Source of the DNA: Mesorhizobium sp. LSHC420B00
GTDB lineage: Bacteria > Pseudomonadota > Alphaproteobacteria > Rhizobiales > Rhizobiaceae
Length of the DNA stretch: 52,919 nucleotides
Direction: 5' to 3'
NCBI RefSeq assembly: GCF_000503055.1
Contig: NZ_AYVY01000006.1
Location: 129,538 to 182,456 of the forward strand
Shown: positions 17,142 through 25,881 of the stretch, one piece after another
Layout of the letters: the number at the start of each line of letters is the position of its first letter
Position numbering within the stretch: position 1 is the first letter of the stretch
Translations under genes and position numbers: made by a program
Notes under the pieces: generated by a model
Seen by the model: only the letters and a program-made list of their open reading frames with translations
The model's database searches: none
Told to the model about the DNA's origin: nothing

Positions 17142-18500
17142 TCAGGCGAGATTGTCGCGTGGCAGCCCGAGCCGATTCCAGACATCGAACAGAGCTGCCG
17201 CGAGCCGATCAATCATGATGTCCTCATGACAGGGTGTCGGCGTGATGCGCAGCCGCTCAGTTCCCTTCGCCACGGTCGGATAATTGATCGGCTGGATATA
17301 GATGCCGTGCTCGCTCAGGAGCAGGTCGCTCGCCGCTTTGCAATGCGCCGGATCGCCGACAGCCACCGGAACGATATGGGTGTCGCCCAGGATGACCGGC
17401 AGCGCAGCGGCCCCTAGCGCCGCCTTGACCCGCCGGACGCGGTCCTGCTGGCGCTTGCGCTCCCACTGCGAGGCTTTCAGATGCCTGATCGCCGCTGTGG
17501 CCGCGGCGCAGATCGCCGGCGGCAACGCGGCGGTGAAGATGAAACCCGGAGCATAGGAACGAATCGCATCGATCAGCACAGCACTTCCCGTGATATAGCC
17601 GCCGAGGCAGCCGAAAGCCTTGGCGAGCGTGCCTTCGATCACATCGATCCGGTTCATGGCGCCGTCGCGCGCAGCGATGCCGGCGCCGCGGGGGCCGTAA
17701 ATGCCCACAGCATGGACCTCGTCGAGATAGGTCATTGCGCCGTAACGATCGGCGATGTCGCAAATGCGATTGATTGGCGCGACGTCGCCGCCCATCGAAT
17801 AGAGACTTTCGAAGACGATGAGTTTTGGCCGATCCGGACCCGCCGCCTTCAACAATTCCTCGAGATGATCGACGTCGTTATGGCGGAAGATGCTCTTCTC
17901 CTTACCGGACTGGCGGATGCCCTCGATCATCGAATTGTGGTTGAGCGCATCGGACAGGATCAGACAACCGGGGATCAGCTTGGCGATGGTCGAGATGCCA
18001 GTCTGGTTCGAAACATAGCCGGACGTGAGGACCAGTGCCGCCTCCTTGCCGTGGAGATCGGCAAGCTCGCCCTCGAGCTCTACGCGCGGATGGCTGGTGC
18101 CGGAGATATTGCGCGTCCCGCCGGCCCCCGTTCCCAGGCGGGTAGCAGTCTCCACCATCGCGGCGACCACCTTTGGGTGTTGCCCCATCCCGAGATAGTC
18201 GTTGGAGCACCAGATCACGACGTCCTTCGGTCCACGCGGGGAATGCCACACGGCATTGGGAAAGCGTCCGGCGATGCGCTCCAGGTCCGCGAACACACGG
18301 TAGCGCCATTCCCCCTGCAGACGCGCGATCGCATCCGCAAAGAAACCGTCATAACTCGTAATGCCTGGCTCCAAGATACCGCCTTGCCCATCGGCCATAT
18401 CGCCCGCATCTCCGGTCATCGGAGGTCCAAATCGTCGCGGCGCAATGACGTTCTTTACGCCGCCAGATTTGCCGGTGTGCAACGCTGTGGGTTCCGCCAT
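17142..18500 (-). CDS. hemA: 5-aminolevulinate synthase
   Basis: Pyridoxal-phosphate enzyme that condenses glycine and succinyl-CoA, the first step of haem synthesis in alphaproteobacteria. 452 residues from the ATG behind AGGGGAA (18500). [10 protein letters not shown] and the glycine-rich [15 protein letters not shown] match the family, [11 protein letters not shown] holds the PLP-contacting Asp, and [13 protein letters not shown] the PLP lysine. It carries an N-terminal extension of about 45 residues compared with typical rhizobial HemA. Its place in a terminal-oxidase cluster suggests a module-specific haem supply in addition to a housekeeping copy elsewhere. Confidence 0.93.
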   Translation of the reverse strand: MAEPTALHTGKSGGVKNVIAPRRFGPPMTGDAGDMADGQGGILEPGITSYDGFFADAIARLQGEWRYRVFADLERIAGRFPNAVWHSPRGPKDVVIWCSNDYLGMGQHPKVVAAMVETATRLGTGAGGTRNISGTSHPRVELEGELADLHGKEAALVLTSGYVSNQTGISTIAKLIPGCLILSDALNHNSMIEGIRQSGKEKSIFRHNDVDHLEELLKAAGPDRPKLIVFESLYSMGGDVAPINRICDIADRYGAMTYLDEVHAVGIYGPRGAGIAARDGAMNRIDVIEGTLAKAFGCLGGYITGSAVLIDAIRSYAPGFIFTAALPPAICAAATAAIRHLKASQWERKRQQDRVRRVKAALGAAALPVILGDTHIVPVAVGDPAHCKAASDLLLSEHGIYIQPINYPTVAKGTERLRITPTPCHEDIMIDRLAAALFDVWNRLGLPRDNLA

Positions 18501-18570
18501 CGCCGATTCCCCTGCTTGCATACGAATTATGTCGAAGCGCGATCCACGCCGATCCCGCTCGCATCGTTCC

Positions 18571-18813
18571 TCACGACCCGCGTTCAGGAAGGTCGAAGTT
18601 GAGCTGCAACATTCGCGCTATGTTTATCAGAATCGTCTCGCAGACCTTATCTTGATTAGGATCCAGATATTTGACAGTCCAGTTTGCCCCGTTCTCCTTG
18701 GTTTCGAGCCGCTGAATCACAAAATCGGTGACGTCCCCGCATCCCGGCTCCTTATGAAGATCCGCGAGGATCAATGCCTTAAGCTCCGAAGCTTCCTTTG
18801 TATGTCTTTGCAT
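18571..18813 (-). CDS. Small conserved-looking hypothetical protein
   Basis: An 80-residue soluble protein ([20 protein letters not shown], two cysteines, [16 protein letters not shown]). The start ATG at 18813 has a very good site (GGAAGGAG). It is third-person unknown: no family recognised. Position between the SCO gene and hemA in one minus-strand operon suggests a minor role in haem or copper supply, but that is only context. Confidence 0.7.
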   Translation of the reverse strand: MQRHTKEASELKALILADLHKEPGCGDVTDFVIQRLETKENGANWTVKYLDPNQDKVCETILINIARMLQLNFDLPERGS

Positions 18814-18893
18814 GGCCGCTCTCCTTCCGGAAGACAACTTTCTATGGATCGATCAACTGCATAATCGTGATCTGCGTCATCCCAGGGATCGTG

Positions 18894-19499
18894 TCATCGC
18901 ACCAGTTCACCCAACCTAGCGGCAATGCCGCTGCTTGGTGTGTCAGAGTCTAGCCCCTCCACGAATTGCCCCTGTGGGTTCATGATGTAGATGTAGGTGC
19001 CGTGATCCATTAGGTAGTCGTCACCGCCCGCTTCGCCCTGGCGCGCCACGCCGTAGGCGCCATATGCCTCCGAAACCGCAGCGATTTGTTGTGCGCTGCC
19101 GGTCAGCCCTACGATGCGCGGATCGAACGCCGCGGTAAAGCTTCCCATCACCTCAGGCGTGTCGCGTTCGGGATCGACGGTGATGAAGAGCGGTTGCAGT
19201 TTTGCGGCGTCGGGGCCGAGTTCCTCAATCGCCGCGGCGATTTCGGACAGAGTCGTCGGACAGATGTCGGGACAAGACGTATAGCCGAAGAAAACCAGCA
19301 GCCATTTGCCGCGATAAGTCTCATCGGTGACCGTCGTTCCGTCCGGCGCCGTGAGCGTGAATGGGCCACCGACCGTCACAGGCGCCGTGTCAGCTCGCAC
19401 GAGCGGTTGGCAGATCGACAGGGCCGCTGCGAATATGATGCAGAAGAGGGGATGCGGACCGTAGGCCCAGGGGCGGAGGAGTCGATGCCGTCGCTTCAT
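18894..19499 (-). CDS. SCO1/SenC family copper chaperone
   Basis: A 201-residue membrane-anchored periplasmic thioredoxin-fold protein that delivers copper to terminal oxidases. An N-terminal hydrophobic segment (FCIIFAAALSICQPL) is followed by the copper motif SCPDIC (CxxxC) near residue 91 and the distal histidine in YLMDHGTYIYI. The start ATG at 19499 follows GGAGG. It is divergent from the cupredoxin-oxidase operon, fitting a role in CuB insertion into the CcoN encoded opposite. Confidence 0.9.
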   Translation of the reverse strand: MKRRHRLLRPWAYGPHPLFCIIFAAALSICQPLVRADTAPVTVGGPFTLTAPDGTTVTDETYRGKWLLVFFGYTSCPDICPTTLSEIAAAIEELGPDAAKLQPLFITVDPERDTPEVMGSFTAAFDPRIVGLTGSAQQIAAVSEAYGAYGVARQGEAGGDDYLMDHGTYIYIMNPQGQFVEGLDSDTPSSGIAARLGELVR

Positions 19500-19547
19500 C
19501 AAGGACCTCCGGCACTTCGAGAATGACGCGCCAAAACCCCCGCGTGT

Positions 19548-19564
19548 GTTTGTGATTAACAAAC
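19548..19564. promoter_or_regulatory. Perfect palindrome in the SCO/cupredoxin divergent promoter
   Basis: GTTTGT-GATTA-ACAAAC, six-base perfect arms with a five-base spacer, lies 48 bases upstream of the SCO start. It could be an operator for the divergent operons. It does not match the FNR/FixK consensus. No regulator is encoded nearby. Confidence 0.45.
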
Positions 19565-19614
19565 TCGCCTAAACCAACCCACTTTATCATATTTTGTTGC
19601 TGGATGGCTAGACA

Positions 19615-19630
19615 TGGCACTGGTTTGGCT
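19615..19630 (+). promoter_or_regulatory. Candidate sigma-54 -24/-12 element
   Basis: TGGCACTGGTTTGGCT carries GG and GC separated by exactly ten bases, with a consensus TGGCAC -24 box, 47 bases before the cupredoxin-like gene start. The -12 box is imperfect (TGGCT rather than TTGCA). If real, the oxidase operon would need an activator such as NifA or NtrC. Confidence 0.4.
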
Positions 19631-19677
19631 CTATTTTTGAGAGTTGCCCCTCATCTCTCTTGAAGGAGGTGGCTTTT

Positions 19678-20394
19678 ATGATGATTCGCGAATTGATGAG
19701 CGGACTAGCGGCGATCTCTTTCGTTGCGATAATGTCCGCGTCTGCGCAAGCCTACGAAGTGGGTCCGGTCACGGGAGGCGGAACGATCGAGGGTACGATC
19801 GTCTACCGCGGCGACGTGCCGACAACAAAGATCATCCCCACCAAGAATATCGAGGTGTGCGGCGACCCCCGCGAGGAGCCGCTGATCGAAGTCGGCAGCG
19901 ATCAGGCCGTGCTGAACGCGGCGGTGCAGCTGGTCGACGTGGCACAGGGAAAGGCCTGGCCGCAGCCCGGAAAGCTGCCTGAACTTAACAACCTCAAATG
20001 TCGCTTTGAGCCCGCGGTGCAGATGATACCGGCCGGTTCGTTGGAGGTGGTCAACAGCGACCCAGTGCTCCACAACACCCACGGCTATTATGGCAAGCGC
20101 ACCGCCTTCAACCTGGCGCTGCCCAATAAGGGCCAGCGCATACCGGTCGAACTGAAGCGTGCCGGCACTGTCCGCATCGATTGCGACGCGCATGGCTGGA
20201 TGGAGGGCTGGGTCTATGTGGTGGACAATCCCTACTACGCGGTCACCGGCGCCGATGGCAAATTCAGCATAACCGATGTTCCGCCGGGGGACTACAAGCT
20301 CGTGGCGATCCATCCCTTCACCGGGCCCATCGAGCAGCCCGTCACGGTAGAGGAGAATAAGGCCACCAGTCTGACGATTGAACTGAAAAAATAA
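19678..20394 (+). CDS. Secreted cupredoxin-like protein with carboxypeptidase-regulatory-like fold
   Basis: A 238-residue exported protein, start ATG at 19678 behind GAAGGAGGT, signal peptide ending near ASAQA-YE. The middle carries VNSDPVLHNTHGYYG and then VRIDCDAHGWMEGWVYVVDNPYY; His plus Cys-x2-His-x2-Met resemble type 1 copper ligands. The C-terminus (VTGADGKFSITDVPPGDYKL) is a carboxypeptidase-regulatory-like beta sandwich. Probably a periplasmic blue-copper electron carrier or copper donor for the downstream oxidase; copper binding is inferred from motif only. First gene of the plus-strand operon. Confidence 0.82.
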   Translation: MMIRELMSGLAAISFVAIMSASAQAYEVGPVTGGGTIEGTIVYRGDVPTTKIIPTKNIEVCGDPREEPLIEVGSDQAVLNAAVQLVDVAQGKAWPQPGKLPELNNLKCRFEPAVQMIPAGSLEVVNSDPVLHNTHGYYGKRTAFNLALPNKGQRIPVELKRAGTVRIDCDAHGWMEGWVYVVDNPYYAVTGADGKFSITDVPPGDYKLVAIHPFTGPIEQPVTVEENKATSLTIELKK

Positions 20395-20484
20395 CAAAAT
20401 GGGCGACCCACTGATTCAACAGGGTCGCGTTCCTGCGAGAAGACCGACGCTTTAAGAAACGGTCTGCACTGAGGAGGAACCCTG

Positions 20485-21630
20485 ATGTCTGACGAGCTTG
20501 ACCGCATTCGGCGCGAAATGCATGCGGTGCTGCAGCAGCCTGGCGTACGCCCCGACGACTCGCTCCAAATCACCCGCCGCACCTTCATTCACAGATCGCT
20601 GCTGTTCGGCGCTGCTTCCGTCGGCCAGACCTTCGCGTGGTGGCCGCTGCTCAACACCATCGACGTCGCTCACGCCGCCGAAGCGCCCTTCAAGTTTGCC
20701 TGGATTTCGGACACCCATCTCTACGAGAGATCGCTCAACACGCGCTTCGTCGACAAGGTGGTGCGCGCCGTGCAAGAGGTCCAGGCCATGGATCCGCCGG
20801 CCGACTTCCTGATCTTCGGCGGCGACCTGGCCCAGCTCGGAAAGATCGAGGAACTTGAGCTTGGCGTTGAGCTCCTCAAGGATCTGACGATCAAGAAATA
20901 CTACATCCCGGGCGAGCATGACTGGTATCTGGATATGGGCCAGAAGTGGGGCGAGTTGTTCGGCCAACCCAACTGGACCTTCGATCACAAGGGCGTGCGC
21001 TTCATTGGGCTCGATACGGTCAGCCGGGGACCGGACTACTGGACAGCGAAGAAGATGACGCCAGAGGAGCGCATGGGCCATATGGCTACCCTCGACGGCA
21101 CGGTTGCCGGCGCGTGGGCCGGCGTCGGCCGCGACCAGCTCGACTGGATGCAGAAGACACTCGCCGACTGGGATAAGTCCAAACCGATCGTCATCTTCAG
21201 CCATAATCCGCTGTACGAGTACTACCCGCCCTGGAACTTCTGGGTGCGCGACTGGCGCGAAGTGAATGACGTGCTGAAGCCTTATACCAAGGTCACCAAC
21301 ATCCACGGTCACGTGCACCAGGTGCTCTACAACGAGATCGGCAGCATGCGCTCGATCGGCATGCTGGCGACCTCCTGGCCGTGGCCGTATGCGCCGGAAG
21401 GCTTGCCCAAGCTTACCAAGCCGATGATCCGTGTCGATCCGGGCGATCCCTTCGACGGGGTCGGTTGGGAAACCGTGAACGTCAACGCCGACGATAAGGT
21501 CGATGTCGAGTACATCATGTGGGGCCGCAAGGAGGTGTTCGTCCAGTCGCCGGAGGACCACGACAAGAGCATTGCGGAGGTCATACGGTCACGCATCGCC
21601 GACAAACAGTACCCATGGGCAAATCCATAA
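20485..21630 (+). CDS. Tat-exported calcineurin-like metallophosphoesterase
   Basis: 381 residues, with a twin-arginine signal (ITRRTFIHRSLLFGAAS) ending near DVAHA-AE at about residue 67. The dinuclear-metal motifs are complete: WISDTHLYE, FGGDLAQLG, PGEHDWY, FSHNPLYEY and HGHVHQ. The fold is shared with the SoxB thiosulfohydrolase, but the C-terminal SoxB domain is absent and length is well below SoxB. Start ATG follows GAGGAGG. It lies between the cupredoxin-like protein and a cytochrome c, so a periplasmic role in electron-donor processing is plausible; the substrate is unknown. Confidence 0.85.
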   Translation: MSDELDRIRREMHAVLQQPGVRPDDSLQITRRTFIHRSLLFGAASVGQTFAWWPLLNTIDVAHAAEAPFKFAWISDTHLYERSLNTRFVDKVVRAVQEVQAMDPPADFLIFGGDLAQLGKIEELELGVELLKDLTIKKYYIPGEHDWYLDMGQKWGELFGQPNWTFDHKGVRFIGLDTVSRGPDYWTAKKMTPEERMGHMATLDGTVAGAWAGVGRDQLDWMQKTLADWDKSKPIVIFSHNPLYEYYPPWNFWVRDWREVNDVLKPYTKVTNIHGHVHQVLYNEIGSMRSIGMLATSWPWPYAPEGLPKLTKPMIRVDPGDPFDGVGWETVNVNADDKVDVEYIMWGRKEVFVQSPEDHDKSIAEVIRSRIADKQYPWANP

Positions 21631-21641
21631 CGGTGGTGGCT

Positions 21642-22103
21642 ATGATAAACACATCGACATTCCTCTGCATTCTGAGGCGTTCCATCGTCGCCGGAGCAGT
21701 CGTCGCAGCTGCCGTCGTCGGGCCGGCCAGTGCCAACAAGGATCCGGTAACGCCAAAGCAGCTGAAACTCTATCAAGAAGCGTTCATGGAGGAGGTCAGG
21801 AAAGGAGACCTCCTGTTCCATGGTGATGCGGCGATGAAGGAGCAGTTGGGCGTCAAGCTGTCGACCACCGGGTGGGCCTGCGCCATGTGCCATCCGATGG
21901 CCTCCGATACCCACCCGCAGGCGTTCCCGAAGTTCCAGGCGTCGATGGCCAAGTTCGCGACACTGCGCGACATGATCAACTGGTGCATCGAGAAACCGAG
22001 CCAGGGCGAGAAGATCGATCCCGAATCGGAGGCGATGAAGGCGCTCGAGGCGTACATCACCTGGTCGAACAGCGGCTCGGTGTTGGTGCCAGGCAAATAC
22101 TAG
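21642..22103 (+). CDS. Exported monoheme cytochrome c, SoxA-like C-terminal part
   Basis: 153 residues. A signal peptide (RSIVAGAVVAAAVVGPASAN) precedes a single haem site CAMCH near residue 84. Downstream, DMINWCIEKPSQG and ESEAMKALEAYITW recall the region around the Cys haem ligand of SoxA, though a SoxA assignment is not proven. The start ATG at 21642 follows GGTGG, 11 bases after the phosphoesterase stop. Likely carries electrons from periplasmic donors to the oxidase encoded next. Confidence 0.8.
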   Translation: MINTSTFLCILRRSIVAGAVVAAAVVGPASANKDPVTPKQLKLYQEAFMEEVRKGDLLFHGDAAMKEQLGVKLSTTGWACAMCHPMASDTHPQAFPKFQASMAKFATLRDMINWCIEKPSQGEKIDPESEAMKALEAYITWSNSGSVLVPGKY

Positions 22104-22233
22104 TCTCGTCGATAGCCGGGGCACCGGCTTCAGGGAGCGCGAAGCGAGTCCGCCATCGGAGTGACACCTCGATGGGGAACGGTGGGCTTAAAGCAGTCGT
22201 GCGGCCCTTGAACCGCGCGGGGAGGGCCATGCG

Positions 22234-23691
22234 TTGGCAGAGACTGCGATGGAGCTGCGCGGCAAGTTCGCGAATGTGGACCTGGATGCGCTGGTCGACA
22301 AACGGGTCGTGCGGACCTGGCTTTATTTCGGCATGTTCTGGCTGATGGTGACGCCATCCGTCGGCGTCATGATCTCGGGCACCTTCAACTACCCCGACTA
22401 TCTCGGATCGGGGAACCTCGAGCTCACCTTCGGCCGGCTGCGCCCGGTCCACGTCAACGGTGTCATCTTCGGCGCCTTCTCGACGCTTTTCATCGGCCTT
22501 TGCTACTATCTCGTGCCGCGTCTGTCGGGGGTGCGGGTGATATGGTCGGAGTGGTCGGTTCTTCTCGCATGGGTCTGGAACGTCGCAACGCTTGCCGGTT
22601 TGGTCGGCTTGCTGCTCGGCGACAGTGACGGTTTGGAAGCCGGAGAGCTTCCGCTCTACGCGAAGGTCGCATTCTTCATCGTGGTGGCTGTTGCTACCGC
22701 GCAGTTCCTGATCACGATCAGTCGAAGGCTGGAGCCGGCGATCTATGTCGCGCTATGGTACCTGATCGCCACTTTCGTGTGGACGACGATGAACTTCGTG
22801 CTTGGAAGCTTCATCCTGCCATACACGATCTCGGGCATCAACAGCGCCGCCTTCCATGGCCTCTATCTCCACTACATCGTCGGGCTGTGGATAACGCCCG
22901 CGGGCTACGTGATCATCTACTATTTCCTGCCGGTCAGCGCGCGAAATCCGCTCTATGCCCATAAGCTCTCGCTGGTAGGCTTCTGGTCCCTGGCACTGTT
23001 CTACCCGTTCGTCGGCATCCACCATTACCTCTACAGCCCGATCGCGGACTGGGCCGAGACCTTGGCCGTCGTCACGTCGATGCTGCTGATCATTCCGGTG
23101 TGGACGGTGCTGGTGAACTTCTTCGGCACCATGATGGGCAGGTGGCATGAGTTCGGCAGGAACTTGCCGGCGAAGTTCCTGATCATGGGCTCGCTCATGT
23201 ATCTCGTCGGCTGCTTCCAGGGCTCGACCGAGGCGCTGCGGCAGCTGCAGCAGCCGACCCATTTCACCGATTTCGTCATCTCGCATTCGCATCTCACCGT
23301 GTTCGGCACCTTCGTCGTCTGGGCGATGGGGGGCCTCCTCTATACTTGGCCGCGGCTGTTCGGGCGCGAACTCTGGTCCTTCAAGCTCGGCAACTGGTCG
23401 TTCTGGCTGATCACCGTCGGCATCACGACCATGGGCCTGGTCCTCACAGCCGGCGGGCTGCAGCAGGGTTATCAATGGATGAATGGGGTCGAATGGCTCG
23501 ACTCGCTCGTCTGGGTGAAGCCCTACTGGCTGGCGCGGACCCTGGCAGGCATCAGCATGGATATCGGTATGTCGCTGCTGGTGGTGAATCTGATGCTGAC
23601 CGCACTGACCAGCCCGGCGGCTGAGGCGCGACGCGCCCGCGGGCCGGTGGAGGCGCCTATCCCGGCCCCGGCGGGAGGGCCCGCGCAGTGA
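22234..23691 (+). CDS. ccoN: cbb3-type cytochrome c oxidase subunit I
   Basis: Haem-copper oxidase catalytic subunit in the inner membrane, 485 residues from a TTG behind GGGGAGGG (an ATG 15 bases further is possible). The low-spin haem His is in LRPVHVNGVIFG. CuB ligands are HYIVG and GIHHYLY, with the cross-linked Tyr in FYPFVGIHH, the position typical of the C family. The haem ligands HSHLTVFG follow near residue 350. The protein reduces O2 using cytochrome c electrons. It is followed by an unusually fused CcoO. The separate ccoQ and ccoP of standard operons are missing. Confidence 0.93.
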   Translation: MAETAMELRGKFANVDLDALVDKRVVRTWLYFGMFWLMVTPSVGVMISGTFNYPDYLGSGNLELTFGRLRPVHVNGVIFGAFSTLFIGLCYYLVPRLSGVRVIWSEWSVLLAWVWNVATLAGLVGLLLGDSDGLEAGELPLYAKVAFFIVVAVATAQFLITISRRLEPAIYVALWYLIATFVWTTMNFVLGSFILPYTISGINSAAFHGLYLHYIVGLWITPAGYVIIYYFLPVSARNPLYAHKLSLVGFWSLALFYPFVGIHHYLYSPIADWAETLAVVTSMLLIIPVWTVLVNFFGTMMGRWHEFGRNLPAKFLIMGSLMYLVGCFQGSTEALRQLQQPTHFTDFVISHSHLTVFGTFVVWAMGGLLYTWPRLFGRELWSFKLGNWSFWLITVGITTMGLVLTAGGLQQGYQWMNGVEWLDSLVWVKPYWLARTLAGISMDIGMSLLVVNLMLTALTSPAAEARRARGPVEAPIPAPAGGPAQ

Positions 23692-25352
23692 ACGTTCGCT
23701 TCTTCGCGCTGTTCGCCGGCGTCTTCTGCATCACCCTTGCGGTGATCACGCAGGGCGTGCTGCCCTTCGTGGAGCCGTCCTCGCGAACTACGCGCGTGAC
23801 CTCGGTGGTGCGCACGGATTTCGGCCAGCTGAAATGGACGGTTTCAGAAGCGACGGACTACACCGAGCAGCAGCGTCGCGGCCGCAACATTTACCTGCGC
23901 GAAGGCTGCTGGTACTGCCATTCGCAATTCGTGCGGCCGGTGACCGGCGAGATCCGCCGCTGGGGACCGGTCAGCGAGGCGGGCGAATACGCCTATGACG
24001 TGCCGCACCTGTTAGGCACACGCCGGATCGGACCGGACCTGACGCGCGTCGGCCTGAAATACAGCGACGAATGGCACCTGGCGCACTTCTACAATCCGCG
24101 GATGCTGGTGCCGGACTCGATAATGGCGCCGTATCGCGGCCTCTTCCACGAGCCCGATGCAGCCGTCCGTATCGTTGACGACGGCGCTGGCAATCGGACC
24201 CTGGAAAGGACAGAGGTCACCAAAGGCCTGTTCGACTTCGACAGCAAGCAAGCGATCCAGCTGACGCCCAATGCGTACGGGTTGCTGTTCGTGCCGCTGA
24301 AGGCGCGCGAAAGAAAGCCGATCATCCTGACGCCGAACGACGAATACACAGGCGAAACCGTCAGCATCGCGGCGGAGACGGAATCGCTGGCGGCGCTTGT
24401 TTCCTACGTCCAGAAGCTCGGCACGAACCGGGGTAAATGGCGCGATCTTTTCGAGCCGCAAAGCCTGGAGGTCATGGATGCGACGATGCCGCGCTCCGAG
24501 GAATGGATTGCTTATGGCAAGGAAGTCTATGAGCGCCGCTGCATCGGTTGCCACGGTGCCAAAGGCGACGGCAACGGGCCGGCCGCCACCTTTATGTTTA
24601 ACCAGCGGCCCAGGAATTTCACGTCCGCAGTCTTCAAGTTCAGATTGACAAAGGAGCCCCTGCCCACGGACGGCGACATGCTGCGCACCATTACTCGCGG
24701 CATCCGCGGCACGGCAATGCCCCCTTGGTACGAACTGCCGCTCAACGATCGCCTGGCGGTGATCCAGTACATTAAGTATGAGCTAGCGGTTGACCGTTCC
24801 AATCCCGCCAGTCCTTACGCTTTCTTCGTCGAGGAACCGCCTGGCCCACCGTTGTATATCGGGCGCCCGCCGACCCCGTCCCAGACGATGCTGGACCGTG
24901 GCAAGGAGGTTTGGCAGGTGGCGAAGTGCTGGGAGTGCCACGGCCAAGCTGGCAAGGGCGACGGCGAGAAGGCGGCGGGCCTTAAGGATGATATCGGGTT
25001 CGCCACCGTGCCGGCCGACCTCACCAGCGGCCAGTTCAAGTCTGGCCCGGCCGTCGAAGACATCTTCCGGACGATAACTACCGGCCTCAGCGGCACGCCG
25101 ATGCCGTCCTATCGGGATGCCTTTCCGGACGAGGACCGGTGGGCGCTTTCCTATTTCGTGGTGGCGCTTTCCGCCTATAAAGACCCGCTCTCGCTGCAGC
25201 CGCTGTCGATCAAGAAGGAGACCCGCGCGGCGCTGAACGATCTGAAACTGGTCGCTGACAAGCCGGAGCGAGCCTATGTGCCCGATCCGTCGGTGCCGGC
25301 GTCCGGCCCGCCAGCTCCGCCTGGCGAGGAACAGGCGCCCACCGGAGGTTAG
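23688..25352 (+). CDS. CcoO fused to two cytochrome c domains (triheme oxidase subunit)
   Basis: A 554-residue membrane-anchored cytochrome. The N-terminal anchor (FFALFAGVFCITLAVITQG) precedes a CcoO domain with EGCWYCHSQFVRPV near residue 70 and the Met ligand in DSIMAPYRG. Two CcoP-like domains follow: CIGCHGAKGDGNGP near 284 with Met in GTAMPPWY, and CWECHGQAGKGDG near 417 with Met in GTPMPSY. Normally CcoO and CcoP are separate; here one polypeptide supplies all three haems. The GTG start overlaps the ccoN stop (GTGA). Domain calls are firm; the fusion as one continuous frame is seen directly. Confidence 0.9.
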   Translation: MNVRFFALFAGVFCITLAVITQGVLPFVEPSSRTTRVTSVVRTDFGQLKWTVSEATDYTEQQRRGRNIYLREGCWYCHSQFVRPVTGEIRRWGPVSEAGEYAYDVPHLLGTRRIGPDLTRVGLKYSDEWHLAHFYNPRMLVPDSIMAPYRGLFHEPDAAVRIVDDGAGNRTLERTEVTKGLFDFDSKQAIQLTPNAYGLLFVPLKARERKPIILTPNDEYTGETVSIAAETESLAALVSYVQKLGTNRGKWRDLFEPQSLEVMDATMPRSEEWIAYGKEVYERRCIGCHGAKGDGNGPAATFMFNQRPRNFTSAVFKFRLTKEPLPTDGDMLRTITRGIRGTAMPPWYELPLNDRLAVIQYIKYELAVDRSNPASPYAFFVEEPPGPPLYIGRPPTPSQTMLDRGKEVWQVAKCWECHGQAGKGDGEKAAGLKDDIGFATVPADLTSGQFKSGPAVEDIFRTITTGLSGTPMPSYRDAFPDEDRWALSYFVVALSAYKDPLSLQPLSIKKETRAALNDLKLVADKPERAYVPDPSVPASGPPAPPGEEQAPTGG

Positions 25353-25355
25353 CGC

Positions 25356-25580
25356 ATGCTCGGTTTTGAAGTCACCGGACCCTATGCGGGCGCCATGCTG
25401 ATGAGCCTGGCGGCCCTGTTCTTGTTCATCTGGGGCGTCCTATCCGGCGCGTTGAGCGGCACCGATAAAGCCGCCAACGGGTTTTTTGAAAGGGAAATGG
25501 AGAATGAGCGATCTGCAGAGCAGCGATCCGGAGAGCCCGACGCATCCGGAACTGGATGTGCGTCAAAGCTCGCACCCTGA
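25356..25580 (+). CDS. CcoS-like small membrane protein
   Basis: 74 residues, start ATG behind GGAGG three bases after the ccoOP stop. One transmembrane segment (GAMLMSLAALFLFIWGVLSG) is followed by GTDKAANGFFEREME, reminiscent of the post-membrane motif of CcoS, an assembly factor for cbb3 oxidases. The C-terminus overlaps the next gene by 77 bases, unusually long. The CcoS analogy is moderate. Confidence 0.65.
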   Translation: MLGFEVTGPYAGAMLMSLAALFLFIWGVLSGALSGTDKAANGFFEREMENERSAEQRSGEPDASGTGCASKLAP

Positions 25581-25728
25581 ACTGGAGGACTATGCCGGCG
25601 GCCTGATACAGGCGCGTGTGGGATTCATTCCGCTATGGCTTCTCGTCGTCTACGTGCTGCTGTTCGCCTGGGGGCTGTACTACATGTATGTTTATTGGGG
25701 CGGGCTCGGGCCCGGCCGTCTGTTCTAA
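25504..25728 (+). CDS. Small single-pass membrane protein of the oxidase operon
   Basis: 74 residues from an ATG at 25504 behind GGGAAATGGAGA. A polar N-terminus (SDLQSSDPESPTHPELD) precedes one membrane helix (IPLWLLVVYVLLFAWGLYYM) and a short WGGLGPGRLF tail. The topology resembles the single-helix subunits of haem-copper oxidases. It may replace CcoQ or the anchor of CcoP; family not recognised. Confidence 0.7.
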   Translation: MSDLQSSDPESPTHPELDVRQSSHPELEDYAGGLIQARVGFIPLWLLVVYVLLFAWGLYYMYVYWGGLGPGRLF

Positions 25729-25762
25729 GTAGGCGGTCGCAAGGGCCAGTAAGACAGGAGTG

Positions 25763-25867
25763 ATGGAGACGATGATAGCCAAAATTCTCCTTGGGGTCGC
25801 CGCATTGAACCTCCTTTTCCTGTGCTTCGAGCTGGCGATAAACGTGCTTCGTCTTTATTTCGGCTGA
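25763..25867 (+). CDS. 34-residue membrane peptide
   Basis: A small frame starting METMIAKILLGVAALNLLFL and ending VLRLYFG, preceded by ACAGGAGTG. It is almost entirely one hydrophobic helix. Good ribosome site, tight spacing and position between two other oxidase-operon genes support translation. Possibly a CcoQ- or CcoM-like stabilising peptide. Confidence 0.6.
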   Translation: METMIAKILLGVAALNLLFLCFELAINVLRLYFG

Positions 25868-25881
25868 CATAGGAGCAGCGG

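Noticed and set aside
18840..18893. FNR/FixK box before the SCO-hemA small gene
   Set aside because: The GGATCGATC palindrome has the wrong spacing for TTGAT-N4-ATCAA.
22234..23691. Nitric oxide reductase (NorB) instead of an oxidase
   Set aside because: The Tyr in the FYPFVGIHH position is that of the cbb3 cross-linked Tyr, and the partner is a CcoO-type cytochrome rather than NorC.
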